Source of the DNA: an uncultured Sutterella sp.
Lineage (GTDB): Bacteria > Pseudomonadota > Gammaproteobacteria > Burkholderiales > Burkholderiaceae_F
Assembly (NCBI GenBank): GCA_902463725.1
Contig: CABQGK010000002.1
Location: 62,001-126,000 of the forward strand
Direction: 5' to 3'
DNA length: 64,000 bases
Of the stretch, positions 1-8,613 are shown piece by piece. A program made the position numbers and the translations under genes. The notes beneath the pieces were generated by a model. It did not search any database and was not told the origin of the DNA. It was given only the letters and a program-made list of their open reading frames with translations. Each line of letters begins with the position of its first letter. Position 1 is the first letter of the stretch.

Positions 1-161
1 GCGCCTGCTCGGCGGCGGCCTTCCTCTCGTTCTTTGTAGAGGAGAACGTGCAATGGGTACACCTAGATGTGGCAGGTACCGCCAACACGGGCGGCCGTGA
101 CCATGTGAGCACAGGACGTCCTGCACGTCTGCTCACCGCTTGGCTCTATAGCCTCGACTAA
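1..161 (+). CDS. pepA: Leucyl aminopeptidase PepA, C-terminal fragment
   Basis: The first 161 bases encode the last 53 residues of an M17 leucyl aminopeptidase, a cytosolic di-metal exopeptidase that removes N-terminal residues from peptides. The reading frame starts at base 3 and ends in TAA at 159-161. The visible stretch has the family's C-terminal signature: an AAAFLS helix, then WVHLDVAGTA, then TGRPARLL close to the stop. The two-metal catalytic core lies outside the window. Next on the same strand is holC, then valS two genes on, the same order known from enterobacteria. That supports both the identification and an old conserved neighbourhood. Confidence 0.85.
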   Translation, partial: ACSAAAFLSFFVEENVQWVHLDVAGTANTGGRDHVSTGRPARLLTAWLYSLD

Positions 162-190
162 TTTTTGGTGTACTATCCCACATGACTGCC

Positions 191-231
191 GAGGGGCAGA
201 AGGGGACCCAAGCGACGGCCCTTTCCCCCTC
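191..231 (+). other. GC-rich hairpin in the pepA-holC gap
   Basis: GAGGGG at 191-196 pairs with CCCCTC at 226-231, and a weaker inner stem continues after one mismatch. There is no T-run afterwards, so this is at best a weak terminator or a processing site. A 24-codon ATG frame at 182-256 overlaps it, but nothing supports it as a gene. Confidence 0.3.
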
Positions 232-303
232 GAGCAGCTACCGCCACATGGGGTGAGCCCCCAACGCGGCGTGTCTGTATTCCTTCAGAGCCGTCCTAGT
301 GTT

Positions 304-735
304 ATGCAGAAGATCGACTTCCACCACAACGTGCCAAACCGCATCATCTATGCCTGTCAAGTGGCCGCTACGGTCTATCGGCGCAACATGACGCTCGCCG
401 TGTGGAGCACCAACGCCGAACGGCTCGCTCAATTCAATGCCCAGCTCTGGGAGCGTGATCCGCTCTCTTTCATTCCGCATCTGCCCGCAGAACATCCAAA
501 GAGCGCGCAGACGCCGGTGCGTTTCTCCACCAATCTCAACGCGCTTGAGGGTGACGTGCTACTGCTGCTTGACGATGCGCTACCGCCCGCTTGGGAGCAG
601 GCCTTTCAACGCTTCTCTCGCATTATCGACGTGGTCAGCACCGATGAAGCGGAGTTGCGTGCCTCACGGGCTCGTTACCTCGCCTATAAGCACGCAGGCG
701 TCGAGCTCGCGGCGTACGATCGCCGCGCAACCTAG
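304..735 (+). CDS. holC: DNA polymerase III chi subunit
   Basis: HolC is the chi subunit of the DNA polymerase III clamp loader. It bridges the psi subunit and single-stranded DNA-binding protein during replication. The 143-residue product has the family's usual length and landmarks: IDFHHN near the N-terminus, the LWERDPLSFIPH segment in the first half, and RARYLAYKHAG near the C-terminus, matching the chi RxRYKxYxxAG tail. An in-frame ATG at 253 would add 17 residues unlike the family, so I prefer the ATG at 304, although no strong ribosome site precedes either. It lies 142 bases after pepA and 75 bases before the next gene, so co-transcription is plausible. Confidence 0.85.
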   Translation: MQKIDFHHNVPNRIIYACQVAATVYRRNMTLAVWSTNAERLAQFNAQLWERDPLSFIPHLPAEHPKSAQTPVRFSTNLNALEGDVLLLLDDALPPAWEQAFQRFSRIIDVVSTDEAELRASRARYLAYKHAGVELAAYDRRAT

Positions 736-809
736 CACGTCCAACACCACATGACCGAGCGAGCTGAGCGACAGCACCCTGCCCACCCCTTTTCCTGATT
801 GAGAGTCAC

Positions 810-1391
810 ATGGCAAACGACCGTAAAGAACCTATTATTGACAAGGACGTCTATACGCTCGAGGAGCGCGTCAAGCTCACTTGGCGCGATGTGCGCGAAC
901 TGAGTCTCGAAGAGCCCACACGCGTTGCGCCCACACTCGCTGCGCAGCCTCCTGCATCGGGCTCCGCAGCAAGCGCCACCGCGCCACAAACCGCGGGAAG
1001 CGCACAGAGCGCGGTGACTCAAGTGGCTGCTGTGACTGCGACAAACCCACAGAGCGCAGCAAGCGTCTCACCAGCGAGGGTGAATGCACCAACCAGCACA
1101 AGCAGTGCTCCCCAAACACCACCTGTGAAAAGCCCGCTCACAATTCCCGAAACGCCTCAGACGGTGGTGCGTCACGTGATTTTGACCGATGAGCAGGTTG
1201 CTGACCTCATTAAGCGGCTCTCGATTGAAATCGAAGCCCATGTCCGTCAGTCCATCAGCGAAACAATCGAACTCTCGCTCACCAATGCGATGACGCGTGT
1301 GCGAGCCGACGTGGACCGCTCGCTCACTAACCTCGTGAGTGAAGCCGTTAGTCGCGAGCTCAATAAGATTAATTGGCGCCAAAAAGGCTGA
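810..1391 (+). CDS. Unrecognised protein between holC and valS (possible DUF2486-like)
   Basis: I cannot assign a function. The 193-residue product has three parts: a charged N-terminus (about 1-30, beginning MANDRKEPIIDKDVYTLEER), a low-complexity linker rich in Ala, Thr, Ser and Pro (about 35-110), and a predicted helical C-terminus (about 120-190) containing ILTDEQVADLIKRL and a run of amphipathic helix. No signal peptide or membrane segment is visible, so it is probably cytosolic. GAGAG about seven bases upstream is a usable ribosome site. Burkholderiales often carry a DUF2486-type gene between holC and valS. By position this may be the same gene, but the link is from recall and is not shown by a motif. 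Confidence 0.6.
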   Translation: MANDRKEPIIDKDVYTLEERVKLTWRDVRELSLEEPTRVAPTLAAQPPASGSAASATAPQTAGSAQSAVTQVAAVTATNPQSAASVSPARVNAPTSTSSAPQTPPVKSPLTIPETPQTVVRHVILTDEQVADLIKRLSIEIEAHVRQSISETIELSLTNAMTRVRADVDRSLTNLVSEAVSRELNKINWRQKG

Positions 1392-1651
1392 GCGCGGTGC
1401 ACGCCCCGCTTGAGCGGCCACTCTCAATGAGCGGTTCGATATGACGCGCTTGCGGATTCGTGCGACAATGAAAGCTCTTTGAAACAAATTCTCGCGGGAT
1501 AGGCGTTCGTGAAGGAAGCTTGCACTCATCGTTATTTGAGCGTGCCCTGCTCATGAGCTTATTCCGTGTCCGCCGCACGTGCGCCGCGCTAGAGCGCTGT
1601 GCACGCGACGGACAATCCGTTTACCTATCGTTTCTCTCTCTGGATAGAACT

Positions 1652-4492
1652 ATGTCTGATACGAACAACTCGGAACTTGCGAAAAGCTATGACCCGAGCG
1701 AAATTGAAGCCCGTTGGTATCCCATTTGGGAAAAGCGGGGCTATTTCAAGGCTGGGCTTGATCCCAAAAAACCGAGCTTTGCCATCCAGCTGCCACCACC
1801 CAATATTACGGGCATCCTGCACATGGGTCATGCCTTTAACCAGACGGTGATGGACTCGCTCACTCGCTACTACCGCATGGCGGGCTACAACACGACATGG
1901 ATTCCGGGTACTGACCACGCTGGTATTGCTACGCAGATTGTGGTCGAACGTCGACTTGAGAAAGAGGGCGTTGATATCAAGAGTCTGAGCCGTGAAGAAT
2001 TTGTCGCTCGCGTTTGGGAGTGGCAGAAGTACTCGGGCGGCACCATTCTCTCGCAGATGCGCCGCTTGGGTGACAGCGTGGACTGGGATCGCCTCTACTT
2101 CACCATGAACGACAAGCTCTCGAAGGTCGTCATTGAAACTTTCGTTCAGCTCTACGAAGAAGGACTCATTTACCGCGGCAACCGCCTCGTCAACTGGGAT
2201 CCAAAGTTGCAGAGCGCGGTCTCTGACCTCGAAGTCGAAAGCGAAGAAGCCGAAGGCTCGCTTTGGGAAATCCGCTACCCCGCTGCGGACGGCGGCGAAG
2301 GCGTGGTGGTGGCCACGACGCGTCCTGAAACGCTCTTTGGTGACCAAGCGGTTGCCGTCAATCCAGAAGACGAACGCTACACGGCCTTGGTCGGAAAAAC
2401 GCTCAAGCTGCCGCTCACTGATCGTGAAATCCCGATTATTGCGGACAGCTACGTGGATCGCGAATTTGGCTCAGGCTGCGTGAAGATTACTCCAGCGCAC
2501 GACTTCAACGACTTTGAAGTGGGTAAGCGTCATGACCTTCCGCTACTCAATGTGCTCACGAAGACCGCACACATGAACGAAAACGTGCCCGAAAAGTATC
2601 GTGGCATGGATCGCTATGAGTGCCGTAAGGCCGTGGTGGCAGATCTTGAGGCGCAAGGGTTGCTTGTCAGCGTGAAAAAGCACACGCACATGGTGCCGCG
2701 CGTGGCTCGCACGGGTGAAATCGTCGAACCGATGCTCTCTGAGCAGTGGTACATGGCCATGAGCAAGCCCGCTCCAGAAGGAAGTCGCTACCCAGGACGC
2801 TCGATTGGTGAAATCGGCCTCGAAGCAGTAGAAAGCGGTGAAGTGAACATCTTCCCGAAAGAGTGGCAAGGGGTTTATCGCCAGTGGCTTGAAAACATTC
2901 AGGACTGGTGCATTTCGCGCCAACTCCTTTGGGGTCATCAGATTCCGGCTTGGTACGACGAGGCGGGCAACGTGTATGTGGCACGCAGCGAAGAAGAAGC
3001 CCAGCAGAAGGCTGGCGCAGGCGTTAAGCTCACGCGCGACCCAGATGTGCTCGATACGTGGTACAGCTCTGCGCTCGTACCCTTCTCCACGCTGGGTTGG
3101 CCCGCACCCGAAGGCGATGAAAAGACCGCCTATGATCTCTATCTGCCGAGCACCGTGCTGGTGACGGGCTACGACATCATCTTCTTCTGGGTCGCCCGCA
3201 TGGTCATGATGACCAAGCATTTCACGGGGCGCGCTCCCTTCAAGAACGTCTACATCCACGGTCTGGTGCGCGACGCAGAAGGCAAGAAAATGTCGAAGTC
3301 CGAAGGTAACACGCTCGACCCGCTCGACATTATTCAGGGCATTGACCTCGAAAGCCTTGTCGTCAAGAACACCACGGGTCTGCGTCAACCGGAAAAGGCT
3401 CCGAAGGTTGAAAAGAAACTGCGTAAAAACTATCCCGACGGGATCGCTGCGCACGGCGCGGATGCGTTGCGCTTTACGATGGCCGCCTACGCCACGCTCG
3501 GGCGCAATGTGAACTTTGACCTAAAGCGCGCCGAAGGGTATCGCAATTTCTGCACGAAGCTCTGGAACGCTACGCGCTTTGTGCTCATGAATGTCGAAGG
3601 TGAGGACTGCGGCACGGGTGCCAATGCTGGCAAGCCCATGACATTCTCCTTTGTCGACGAGTGGATTCGCGCTAGCCTCGATCGCACGATCGCAGAGGTC
3701 ACACAGGCCTATGCCGACTATCGTCTCGACAATGCCGCCAACGCCATCTACTCGTTTGTCTGGAACGAGTACTGCGACTGGTATTTGGAGCTCGCCAAAG
3801 TTCAGCTCTCGGGCTCCGAGGAGCGCGCTCGTGCGACGCGCCACACGCTCGTGACAGTGCTTGAGACGGTGTTGCGCCTTGCGCACCCGATCATCCCCTT
3901 CATTACTGAAGAACTTTGGCAGAAGGTCTCGCTCGTTGCTGGCACGCGCGCCGCCGACGAAGAAACCTCCATCATGATTCAGTCCTACCCGAGTGCAGTG
4001 GCGCCGAGCGTAGAGACACCAGCTGAAGTGAAGATGGCAAGCCTCAAAGCGATGATCGAAGCCGTACGTAACCTGCGTGGCGAGATGAAGCTCTCGCCCT
4101 CAGAACGTATTCCACTCTACATTGCGGGGCCTGAAGCAGAAAGTCTCGAAGCCGCACCCTATTTGGTCTTCCTTGCACGCCTCTCGGGCGTTGAACACGT
4201 TGCAGACATCAACGCGGTGAATGCGGGCGCGATTGCCCCGGTCTCGATCGTTGGCGACTTCCGCCTCATGCTCAACGTTAAGATCGACGTCGAAGCCGAG
4301 CGCAATCGCCTCACCAAGGAAATCGCCGAGGTTGAAGTGCAGATCACGAAGGCGGAGCGCCAGCTCAGCAACGAGAGCTTTGTGGCACGTGCCCCAGCAG
4401 CGGTGGTCGAAGAGCAGCGTCGTCGCCTTGCCGCCAACACAGAGCACTTGGCTAAGCTCAAAGATCAGCTCGCTAAACTACCACCAGCCTAA
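1652..4492 (+). CDS. valS: Valyl-tRNA synthetase
   Basis: ValRS is a class Ia aminoacyl-tRNA synthetase that charges tRNA-Val and edits misactivated threonine. The 946-residue protein has the full architecture: HIGH-type motif HMGH at residues 57-60 after PPPNITG, an editing domain in the middle ([11 protein letters not shown]), KMSKS at 546-550, an anticodon-binding helical domain, and a C-terminal coiled-coil arm from about residue 880. The frame is open back to 1520, but the start at 1652 ([15 protein letters not shown]) fits the family length. The 260-base stretch upstream shows no T-box or other leader I recognise. A strong terminator follows at 4532. Confidence 0.97.
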   Translation: MSDTNNSELAKSYDPSEIEARWYPIWEKRGYFKAGLDPKKPSFAIQLPPPNITGILHMGHAFNQTVMDSLTRYYRMAGYNTTWIPGTDHAGIATQIVVERRLEKEGVDIKSLSREEFVARVWEWQKYSGGTILSQMRRLGDSVDWDRLYFTMNDKLSKVVIETFVQLYEEGLIYRGNRLVNWDPKLQSAVSDLEVESEEAEGSLWEIRYPAADGGEGVVVATTRPETLFGDQAVAVNPEDERYTALVGKTLKLPLTDREIPIIADSYVDREFGSGCVKITPAHDFNDFEVGKRHDLPLLNVLTKTAHMNENVPEKYRGMDRYECRKAVVADLEAQGLLVSVKKHTHMVPRVARTGEIVEPMLSEQWYMAMSKPAPEGSRYPGRSIGEIGLEAVESGEVNIFPKEWQGVYRQWLENIQDWCISRQLLWGHQIPAWYDEAGNVYVARSEEEAQQKAGAGVKLTRDPDVLDTWYSSALVPFSTLGWPAPEGDEKTAYDLYLPSTVLVTGYDIIFFWVARMVMMTKHFTGRAPFKNVYIHGLVRDAEGKKMSKSEGNTLDPLDIIQGIDLESLVVKNTTGLRQPEKAPKVEKKLRKNYPDGIAAHGADALRFTMAAYATLGRNVNFDLKRAEGYRNFCTKLWNATRFVLMNVEGEDCGTGANAGKPMTFSFVDEWIRASLDRTIAEVTQAYADYRLDNAANAIYSFVWNEYCDWYLELAKVQLSGSEERARATRHTLVTVLETVLRLAHPIIPFITEELWQKVSLVAGTRAADEETSIMIQSYPSAVAPSVETPAEVKMASLKAMIEAVRNLRGEMKLSPSERIPLYIAGPEAESLEAAPYLVFLARLSGVEHVADINAVNAGAIAPVSIVGDFRLMLNVKIDVEAERNRLTKEIAEVEVQITKAERQLSNESFVARAPAAVVEEQRRRLAANTEHLAKLKDQLAKLPPA

Positions 4493-4531
4493 GCGCAGCG
4501 CAGAGCGCACGTAACATGCGCTCTAAACACA

Positions 4532-4573
4532 AGCCGCAGAAGTTTGTCAAGCACTACTTCTGCGGCTTTTTTG
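4532..4573 (+). terminator. Intrinsic terminator of valS
   Basis: A 12-bp stem (AGCCGCAGAAGT pairing with ACTTCTGCGGCT) has a short loop and runs into a T-tract, 40 bases after the valS stop. It is a classic rho-independent terminator. Confidence 0.9.
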
Positions 4574-4721
4574 TTCAGAGTCAGATACCTAGGCTTTCGC
4601 TTGCTGCGACATGCTGAGATAATGAAAGTGGATCTCACTCATCGCAGGGGGCGTTCGTCAACGCCAGCGTCTGCCTGAGGTGAGTGCGACGTTGTCACAC
4701 TGACTCGAGGAGGAGAATCCC

Positions 4722-5021
4722 ATGACCACAGTGGATACGATTGTTGAGGCGATAGAAAAAGGGCAGTCCCTTGCGTTCGGCTATCACGGCTTTGATCGCA
4801 CCGTTAGCCCCTACCTTGTTGGCCTCACGCTCAATAATGAAGTCAAGATGCTCGCCTGGCAGACCGAAGGCGGCTCAAACTCTGGCGTCACCCTTAAACT
4901 GCGTTACTTCACCGTCGCCGATATGATCGGCCCAGAACAGACCGATACCCCTTACGTTGAACCCACTGCTGAACACAAAGCGCAATACGCAGACTTCTCC
5001 AAGGTCTACGCAGAGCGCTGA
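4722..5021 (+). CDS. Small WYL-like domain protein
   Basis: This is a 99-residue cytosolic protein of unknown function. Its layout resembles the ligand-sensing WYL fold stripped of its usual DNA-binding part: IVEAIEKGQSLAFGYHG, then R-x-V-x-PY-x-x-G, then LAWQTEGGSNSG, and an aromatic-basic LRYFTVADMIG strand. Similar stand-alone proteins are common in proteobacteria, and their role is not established. The start is well fixed by an excellent ribosome site (GAGGAGGAG, about eight bases upstream). It has its own terminators on both sides (4532 and 5023), so it is probably monocistronic. The assignment to WYL is by pattern only. Confidence 0.75.
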   Translation: MTTVDTIVEAIEKGQSLAFGYHGFDRTVSPYLVGLTLNNEVKMLAWQTEGGSNSGVTLKLRYFTVADMIGPEQTDTPYVEPTAEHKAQYADFSKVYAER

Positions 5022-5022
5022 G

Positions 5023-5047
5023 AATGCGCTCACCGTAGCGCATTTTT
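5023..5047 (+). terminator. Intrinsic terminator after the WYL-like gene
   Basis: AATGCGCT pairs with AGCGCATT around a 6-base loop and is followed by a T-run. It begins two bases after the stop codon. Confidence 0.8.
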
Positions 5048-5088
5048 CATGCCTAATGTCCTTCTGACAGAGGGCAAAACGAAAACCT

Positions 5089-5122
5089 GTGAAGCCGCCA
5101 TCTCAATCTAAAGCGGCTTCAC
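5089..5122. other. Inverted repeat between convergent genes
   Basis: A perfect 10-bp stem (GTGAAGCCGC with GCGGCTTCAC) has a 14-base loop. On the minus strand a T-rich stretch follows, so it may be a second terminator for the minus-strand symporter gene. Confidence 0.45.
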
Positions 5123-5172
5123 GAAGTGCAACGGGCGTATCGTTGCTGCGCACTTTGATTCATCTACAAAGC

Positions 5173-5196
5173 AAAAAGGCCCTGACGGGCCTTTTT
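5173..5196. terminator. Bidirectional terminator
   Basis: AAAAAGGCCC, loop TGAC, GGGCCTTTTT: a perfect stem with A-run and T-run on either side. It can end transcription of the plus-strand WYL-like gene and of the minus-strand symporter gene. Confidence 0.9.
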
Positions 5197-5280
5197 GTTG
5201 GATGGAAAGCGTTCTGCATGAAACCCTTGCTGCTCAGCAGAGAATCGCCCCCACCACGAGTTCAAGTGAGCACTCTGTGC

Positions 5281-6786
5281 TTACTCGGGGTTCTTGGGAT
5301 CGAGCCCGGTGAGATTATCAACGCCCGAGCTCTCTTCGATCACGAGGTTGGCTTCAGCACGAGAGCCCGTCCAGTACTCGGCATACGGAATACCGAGCTT
5401 ATCCGGGTGGAACACGGGATTGAGGCCACGTGCCTTTTGCTCTTCGTAGTCCTTCAAGGCCTTCAGCGCCACACCTTGCAGCAGCAAAATCGCGATCACG
5501 TTCGACCACGCCATCATGCCGACGCCCACGTCCGCCATGCTCCAAATCACGGTCGAGCTACGCACCGCGCCAAAAGTCACAGTGACGATAAAGACCGCCT
5601 TGCAGAGCGTCATCAAGATGGGCTTTTTCAGGTAGCGGTTCAGATAGGCGACGTTCGTCTCGGCCATGTAGTAGTAGCCCAAGATCGTCGTAAAGGCAAA
5701 GAAGAAAATCGTAAAGCCAATGAAGGGGCTACCCCAACCTGGCATGACCTCATTGATAGCCATCTGCGTATACACAGGGCCCGCATCCACGCCAGGAAGG
5801 TTATTGAGAATGACCTTACCCGAGGCGTCGATCACATTAAAGGCGCCCGTCATGAGGATCATAAAGCCCGTGGCCGAGCACACAAAGAGCGTGTCGATGT
5901 AGACAGAAAAGGCCTGCACCAGCCCCTGCTTCGTGGGGTGAGATACTGCCGCGGCCGAGGAGGCGTGCGGCGCCGTACCCTGACCGGCTTCGTTCGAGTA
6001 GATGCCGCGCTTGACACCCCAACTAATGGCCGCGCCCATCATGCCACCCGTCAGCGAATCCATGCCAAAGGCCGAGCTAAAGATGAGCGAGATCACGTCG
6101 GGGATCTGTCGCCAGTTAAGGCCGATAATCACAATGGCCACAATGATGTAGGCCTGTGCCATAAAGGGCACCACAATCGTGGCGAAGTTAGCAATACGAC
6201 GAAGGCCACCAACAATCACGAACGTAAGCACACTGCCAATGACCGCTGCGGTCACGACGTGCGGCATATTGAACGCTTCAAACCAAGCTGCCGCAATGGA
6301 GTTACTCTGCACGCCTGGGCAGAAAAAGACCGACGCGAGAATCGTGATAATGGCGAAGGCCCAAGCAAAGACTTTGCTACGCAAGCCACGCTCAATGTAG
6401 AAGGCGGGGCCACCACGATACTGCCCCTCGATGCGTTCCTTGTAGACCTGGCCTAAGGTGGATTCCACGAATGCGGACGATGCACCCAGGAATGCCATCA
6501 TCCACATCCAGAACAGTGCGCCTGGACCACCATAGCAAATTGCCGTTGCCACCCCTGCGATGTTGCCCGTGCCTACACGGCCTGCCAACGTCAGGCTCAA
6601 TGCCTGAAAGCTCGACAGACCAATTTCGCCTTCACGTTTTTGGAAGAGAAGACGCCACATTTCTGGAATCATGCGCAACTGCACGAATCGCGTGCGAATC
6701 GAGAACAGCAAGCCGGCGCACAGGCATAGTCCCACCAATACGGGAGACCAGATAATGCTGTTCAGAAAGTCAACAAACTGCAACAT
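5281..6786 (-). CDS. Alanine/glycine:sodium symporter, AGCS family
   Basis: This is a 501-residue inner-membrane carrier of the AGCS (DagA/AlsT) family, which imports alanine or glycine with Na+. It opens with a membrane segment (IIWSPVLVGLCLCAGLLFSI). Family signatures follow: the LAGRVGTGNIAGVATAICYGGPGALFW region (residues about 67-93), FVESTLGQ, the GGPAFYIERGL loop, and NEAGQGTAPHASSAA in the second half. About ten to eleven hydrophobic segments are visible. Length is normal. Substrate (Ala, Gly or D-Ala) cannot be told from sequence. It is transcribed alone, ending at the bidirectional terminator at 5173. Confidence 0.92.
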   Translation of the reverse strand: MLQFVDFLNSIIWSPVLVGLCLCAGLLFSIRTRFVQLRMIPEMWRLLFQKREGEIGLSSFQALSLTLAGRVGTGNIAGVATAICYGGPGALFWMWMMAFLGASSAFVESTLGQVYKERIEGQYRGGPAFYIERGLRSKVFAWAFAIITILASVFFCPGVQSNSIAAAWFEAFNMPHVVTAAVIGSVLTFVIVGGLRRIANFATIVVPFMAQAYIIVAIVIIGLNWRQIPDVISLIFSSAFGMDSLTGGMMGAAISWGVKRGIYSNEAGQGTAPHASSAAAVSHPTKQGLVQAFSVYIDTLFVCSATGFMILMTGAFNVIDASGKVILNNLPGVDAGPVYTQMAINEVMPGWGSPFIGFTIFFFAFTTILGYYYMAETNVAYLNRYLKKPILMTLCKAVFIVTVTFGAVRSSTVIWSMADVGVGMMAWSNVIAILLLQGVALKALKDYEEQKARGLNPVFHPDKLGIPYAEYWTGSRAEANLVIEESSGVDNLTGLDPKNPE

Positions 6787-6890
6787 ATTGAACCTGGTTG
6801 TGTGAGTAGTGTTTTAGGGATGGCGGGCGCCGCAGGGGGCAGTCACCCGCACGTCAGTAGCAAGGGCATGGGAAAAAGTGTACCTTCTGA

Positions 6891-6920
6891 AACAAAAAAA
6901 GTCCGAGTTCATCGGACTTT
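6891..6920 (-). terminator. Intrinsic terminator of argH
   Basis: AAAGTCCGA pairs with TCGGACTTT around a 5-base loop. Read on the minus strand it runs into a T-tract (the A-run at 6894-6900). It lies 56 bases after the argH stop. Confidence 0.88.
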
Positions 6921-6975
6921 CTGTAATGGGGGCGATTTGGCGTTATGACAAATCAACCCCCTTAAGGCGAAACGC

Positions 6976-8403
6976 TTAGGCCTGAGCGCGCTTGGCGATA
7001 ATGCCCTTCCAACGTTCAACCTGCATTTTCACCTGATTGGGCGCAGTACCGCCGAGGTGATTACGAGCCTTCACCGAGCCTTCAAGCGTGAGCACCGAGT
7101 AGACATCATCACCGATGACATCACTAAAGCCCTTGAGCACGTCAAGCGGCAGCTCTTCCAAGCCGCATTCACGGCTAGCGGCTTCACGCACCACCTGGCC
7201 CACGATATCGTGAGCGGTGCGGAACGGCAAACCATGACGCACCAAGTAGTCCGCCAAATCGGTTGCGGTGGGGAAGCCCGCTTGACACGCAGCGAGCATA
7301 GCACGCGGCTGCGGCTCAACACCAGCCATCATGTCGCAGAAGGCACGTAGCGTGTCTTTCACGGTGTCGATGGCATCAAAGACGGGTTCCTTGTCTTCTT
7401 GGAAGTCCTTGTTATAAGCAAGGGGCGTGCCCTTCATGACGGTGAGGAGCGAAATGAGATCCCCGTACACACGACCGGTTTTACCGCGCGCGGTTTCAGG
7501 CACGTCCGGGTTCTTTTTCTGCGGCATGATCGAGCTACCGGTCGTGAAGCGATCGGGAAGCTTGATAAAGCTAAAGCGCTGACTCATCCAGATGATGAGC
7601 TCTTCGGAGAGACGCGAAATGTGCATCATGATGATGGCAGCTGCGGAGCAGAACTCAAGCGCAAAGTCACGGTCAGAGACCGCATCGAGCGAGTTCTGAG
7701 CCACGGCTTCAAAGCCAAGAAGCTCGGCGGAGTATTCGCGATCAATCGGGTAGGTGGTCCCCGCCAAGGCTGCCGCGCCAAGCGGCGAGCGATTGAGGCG
7801 GTGGCGAAGGTCAAGCAGACGCTCGCGATCGCGCTCAAACATTTCCACATAGGCAAGCATATGGTGACCAAACGTCACGGGTTGGGCCACCTGAAGGTGT
7901 GTAAAGCCCGGCATGATCACATCAGCACCACGCTCGGCTTGGTGCACGAGCACATCCTGCAGATGCTCCAAGCGTGAAACGATCGTATCGAGTTCGCCAC
8001 GCAGATAGAGGCGAATATCGGTGGCCACCTGGTCATTGCGCGAGCGACCCGTATGCAAGCGCTTGCCGGCGTCGCCGATCAAAGCGGTCAGGCGTGCTTC
8101 GACGTTGAGATGCACGTCTTCAAGCTCAAGCTGCCACTCAAACGTGCCCGCTTCGATTTCCGAGCGAATCTGCGCCATCCCGCGGCGGATGTCTTCCAAA
8201 TCTTTTTCGCTGATGACGCCAACCTTAGCAAGCATCGCTGCGTGCGCTAGCGAGCCTTCGATATCGGCCATTGCCATGCGCTTATCGAAGTCGACACTCG
8301 CGGTGTAGCGCAGCACAAACGCGTCAACTGGTTCAGAAAAGCGCCCCGACCAGGCCTTTTTCTTAGCGTGTAGAGGATCGTTCGAGTTATCACTCATTGT
8401 CAT
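6976..8403 (-). CDS. argH: Argininosuccinate lyase
   Basis: ArgH catalyses the last step of arginine synthesis, splitting argininosuccinate to arginine and fumarate in the cytosol. The 475-residue protein carries the fumarase/aspartase superfamily signature [11 protein letters not shown] at residues 289-299 with the catalytic serine, TGRSRNDQ near residue 118, and the GFTHLQ histidine near 169. The frame continues upstream to 8439. The ATG at 8403 is preferred because GGAG lies about nine bases before it and the extra residues are not family-like. No other arginine genes are nearby. A terminator follows. Confidence 0.96.
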   Translation of the reverse strand: MTMSDNSNDPLHAKKKAWSGRFSEPVDAFVLRYTASVDFDKRMAMADIEGSLAHAAMLAKVGVISEKDLEDIRRGMAQIRSEIEAGTFEWQLELEDVHLNVEARLTALIGDAGKRLHTGRSRNDQVATDIRLYLRGELDTIVSRLEHLQDVLVHQAERGADVIMPGFTHLQVAQPVTFGHHMLAYVEMFERDRERLLDLRHRLNRSPLGAAALAGTTYPIDREYSAELLGFEAVAQNSLDAVSDRDFALEFCSAAAIIMMHISRLSEELIIWMSQRFSFIKLPDRFTTGSSIMPQKKNPDVPETARGKTGRVYGDLISLLTVMKGTPLAYNKDFQEDKEPVFDAIDTVKDTLRAFCDMMAGVEPQPRAMLAACQAGFPTATDLADYLVRHGLPFRTAHDIVGQVVREAASRECGLEELPLDVLKGFSDVIGDDVYSVLTLEGSVKARNHLGGTAPNQVKMQVERWKGIIAKRAQA

Positions 8404-8545
8404 GGGTTTTCTCCAAGAGGGGATTAGGAGGTTGAACAAAATCGTCTTATTCTAAACGCTCCTTGAGGCTAACGCCTCTCGTTTTAGTGAAAACCTCGAC
8501 GTTCGGTCGCTCGACAAAGCGCAGTACCCAAGAGAATGGCGAGCC

Positions 8546-8582
8546 TCACTCGCGCAAGAGCCTGCGCCTTGCGCGCAAGTGA
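8546..8582 (-). other. Inverted repeat after the autotransporter gene
   Basis: CGCGCAAG (8551-8558) pairs with CTTGCGCG (8568-8575), with a weaker flanking TCACT/AGTGA extension. There is no T-run. It may be the 3' end structure of the autotransporter message. Confidence 0.35.
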
Positions 8583-8613
8583 ATCGACGCGTTCACGCCT
8601 TCAGCATGAGCCT

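Noticed and set aside
182..256. 24-codon frame between pepA and holC
   Set aside because: No ribosome site, overlaps a hairpin, and no similarity; probably chance.
5089..6456. A 455-codon plus-strand open frame
   Set aside because: It is antisense to the clearly identified sodium/alanine symporter, has biased composition and no family resemblance.
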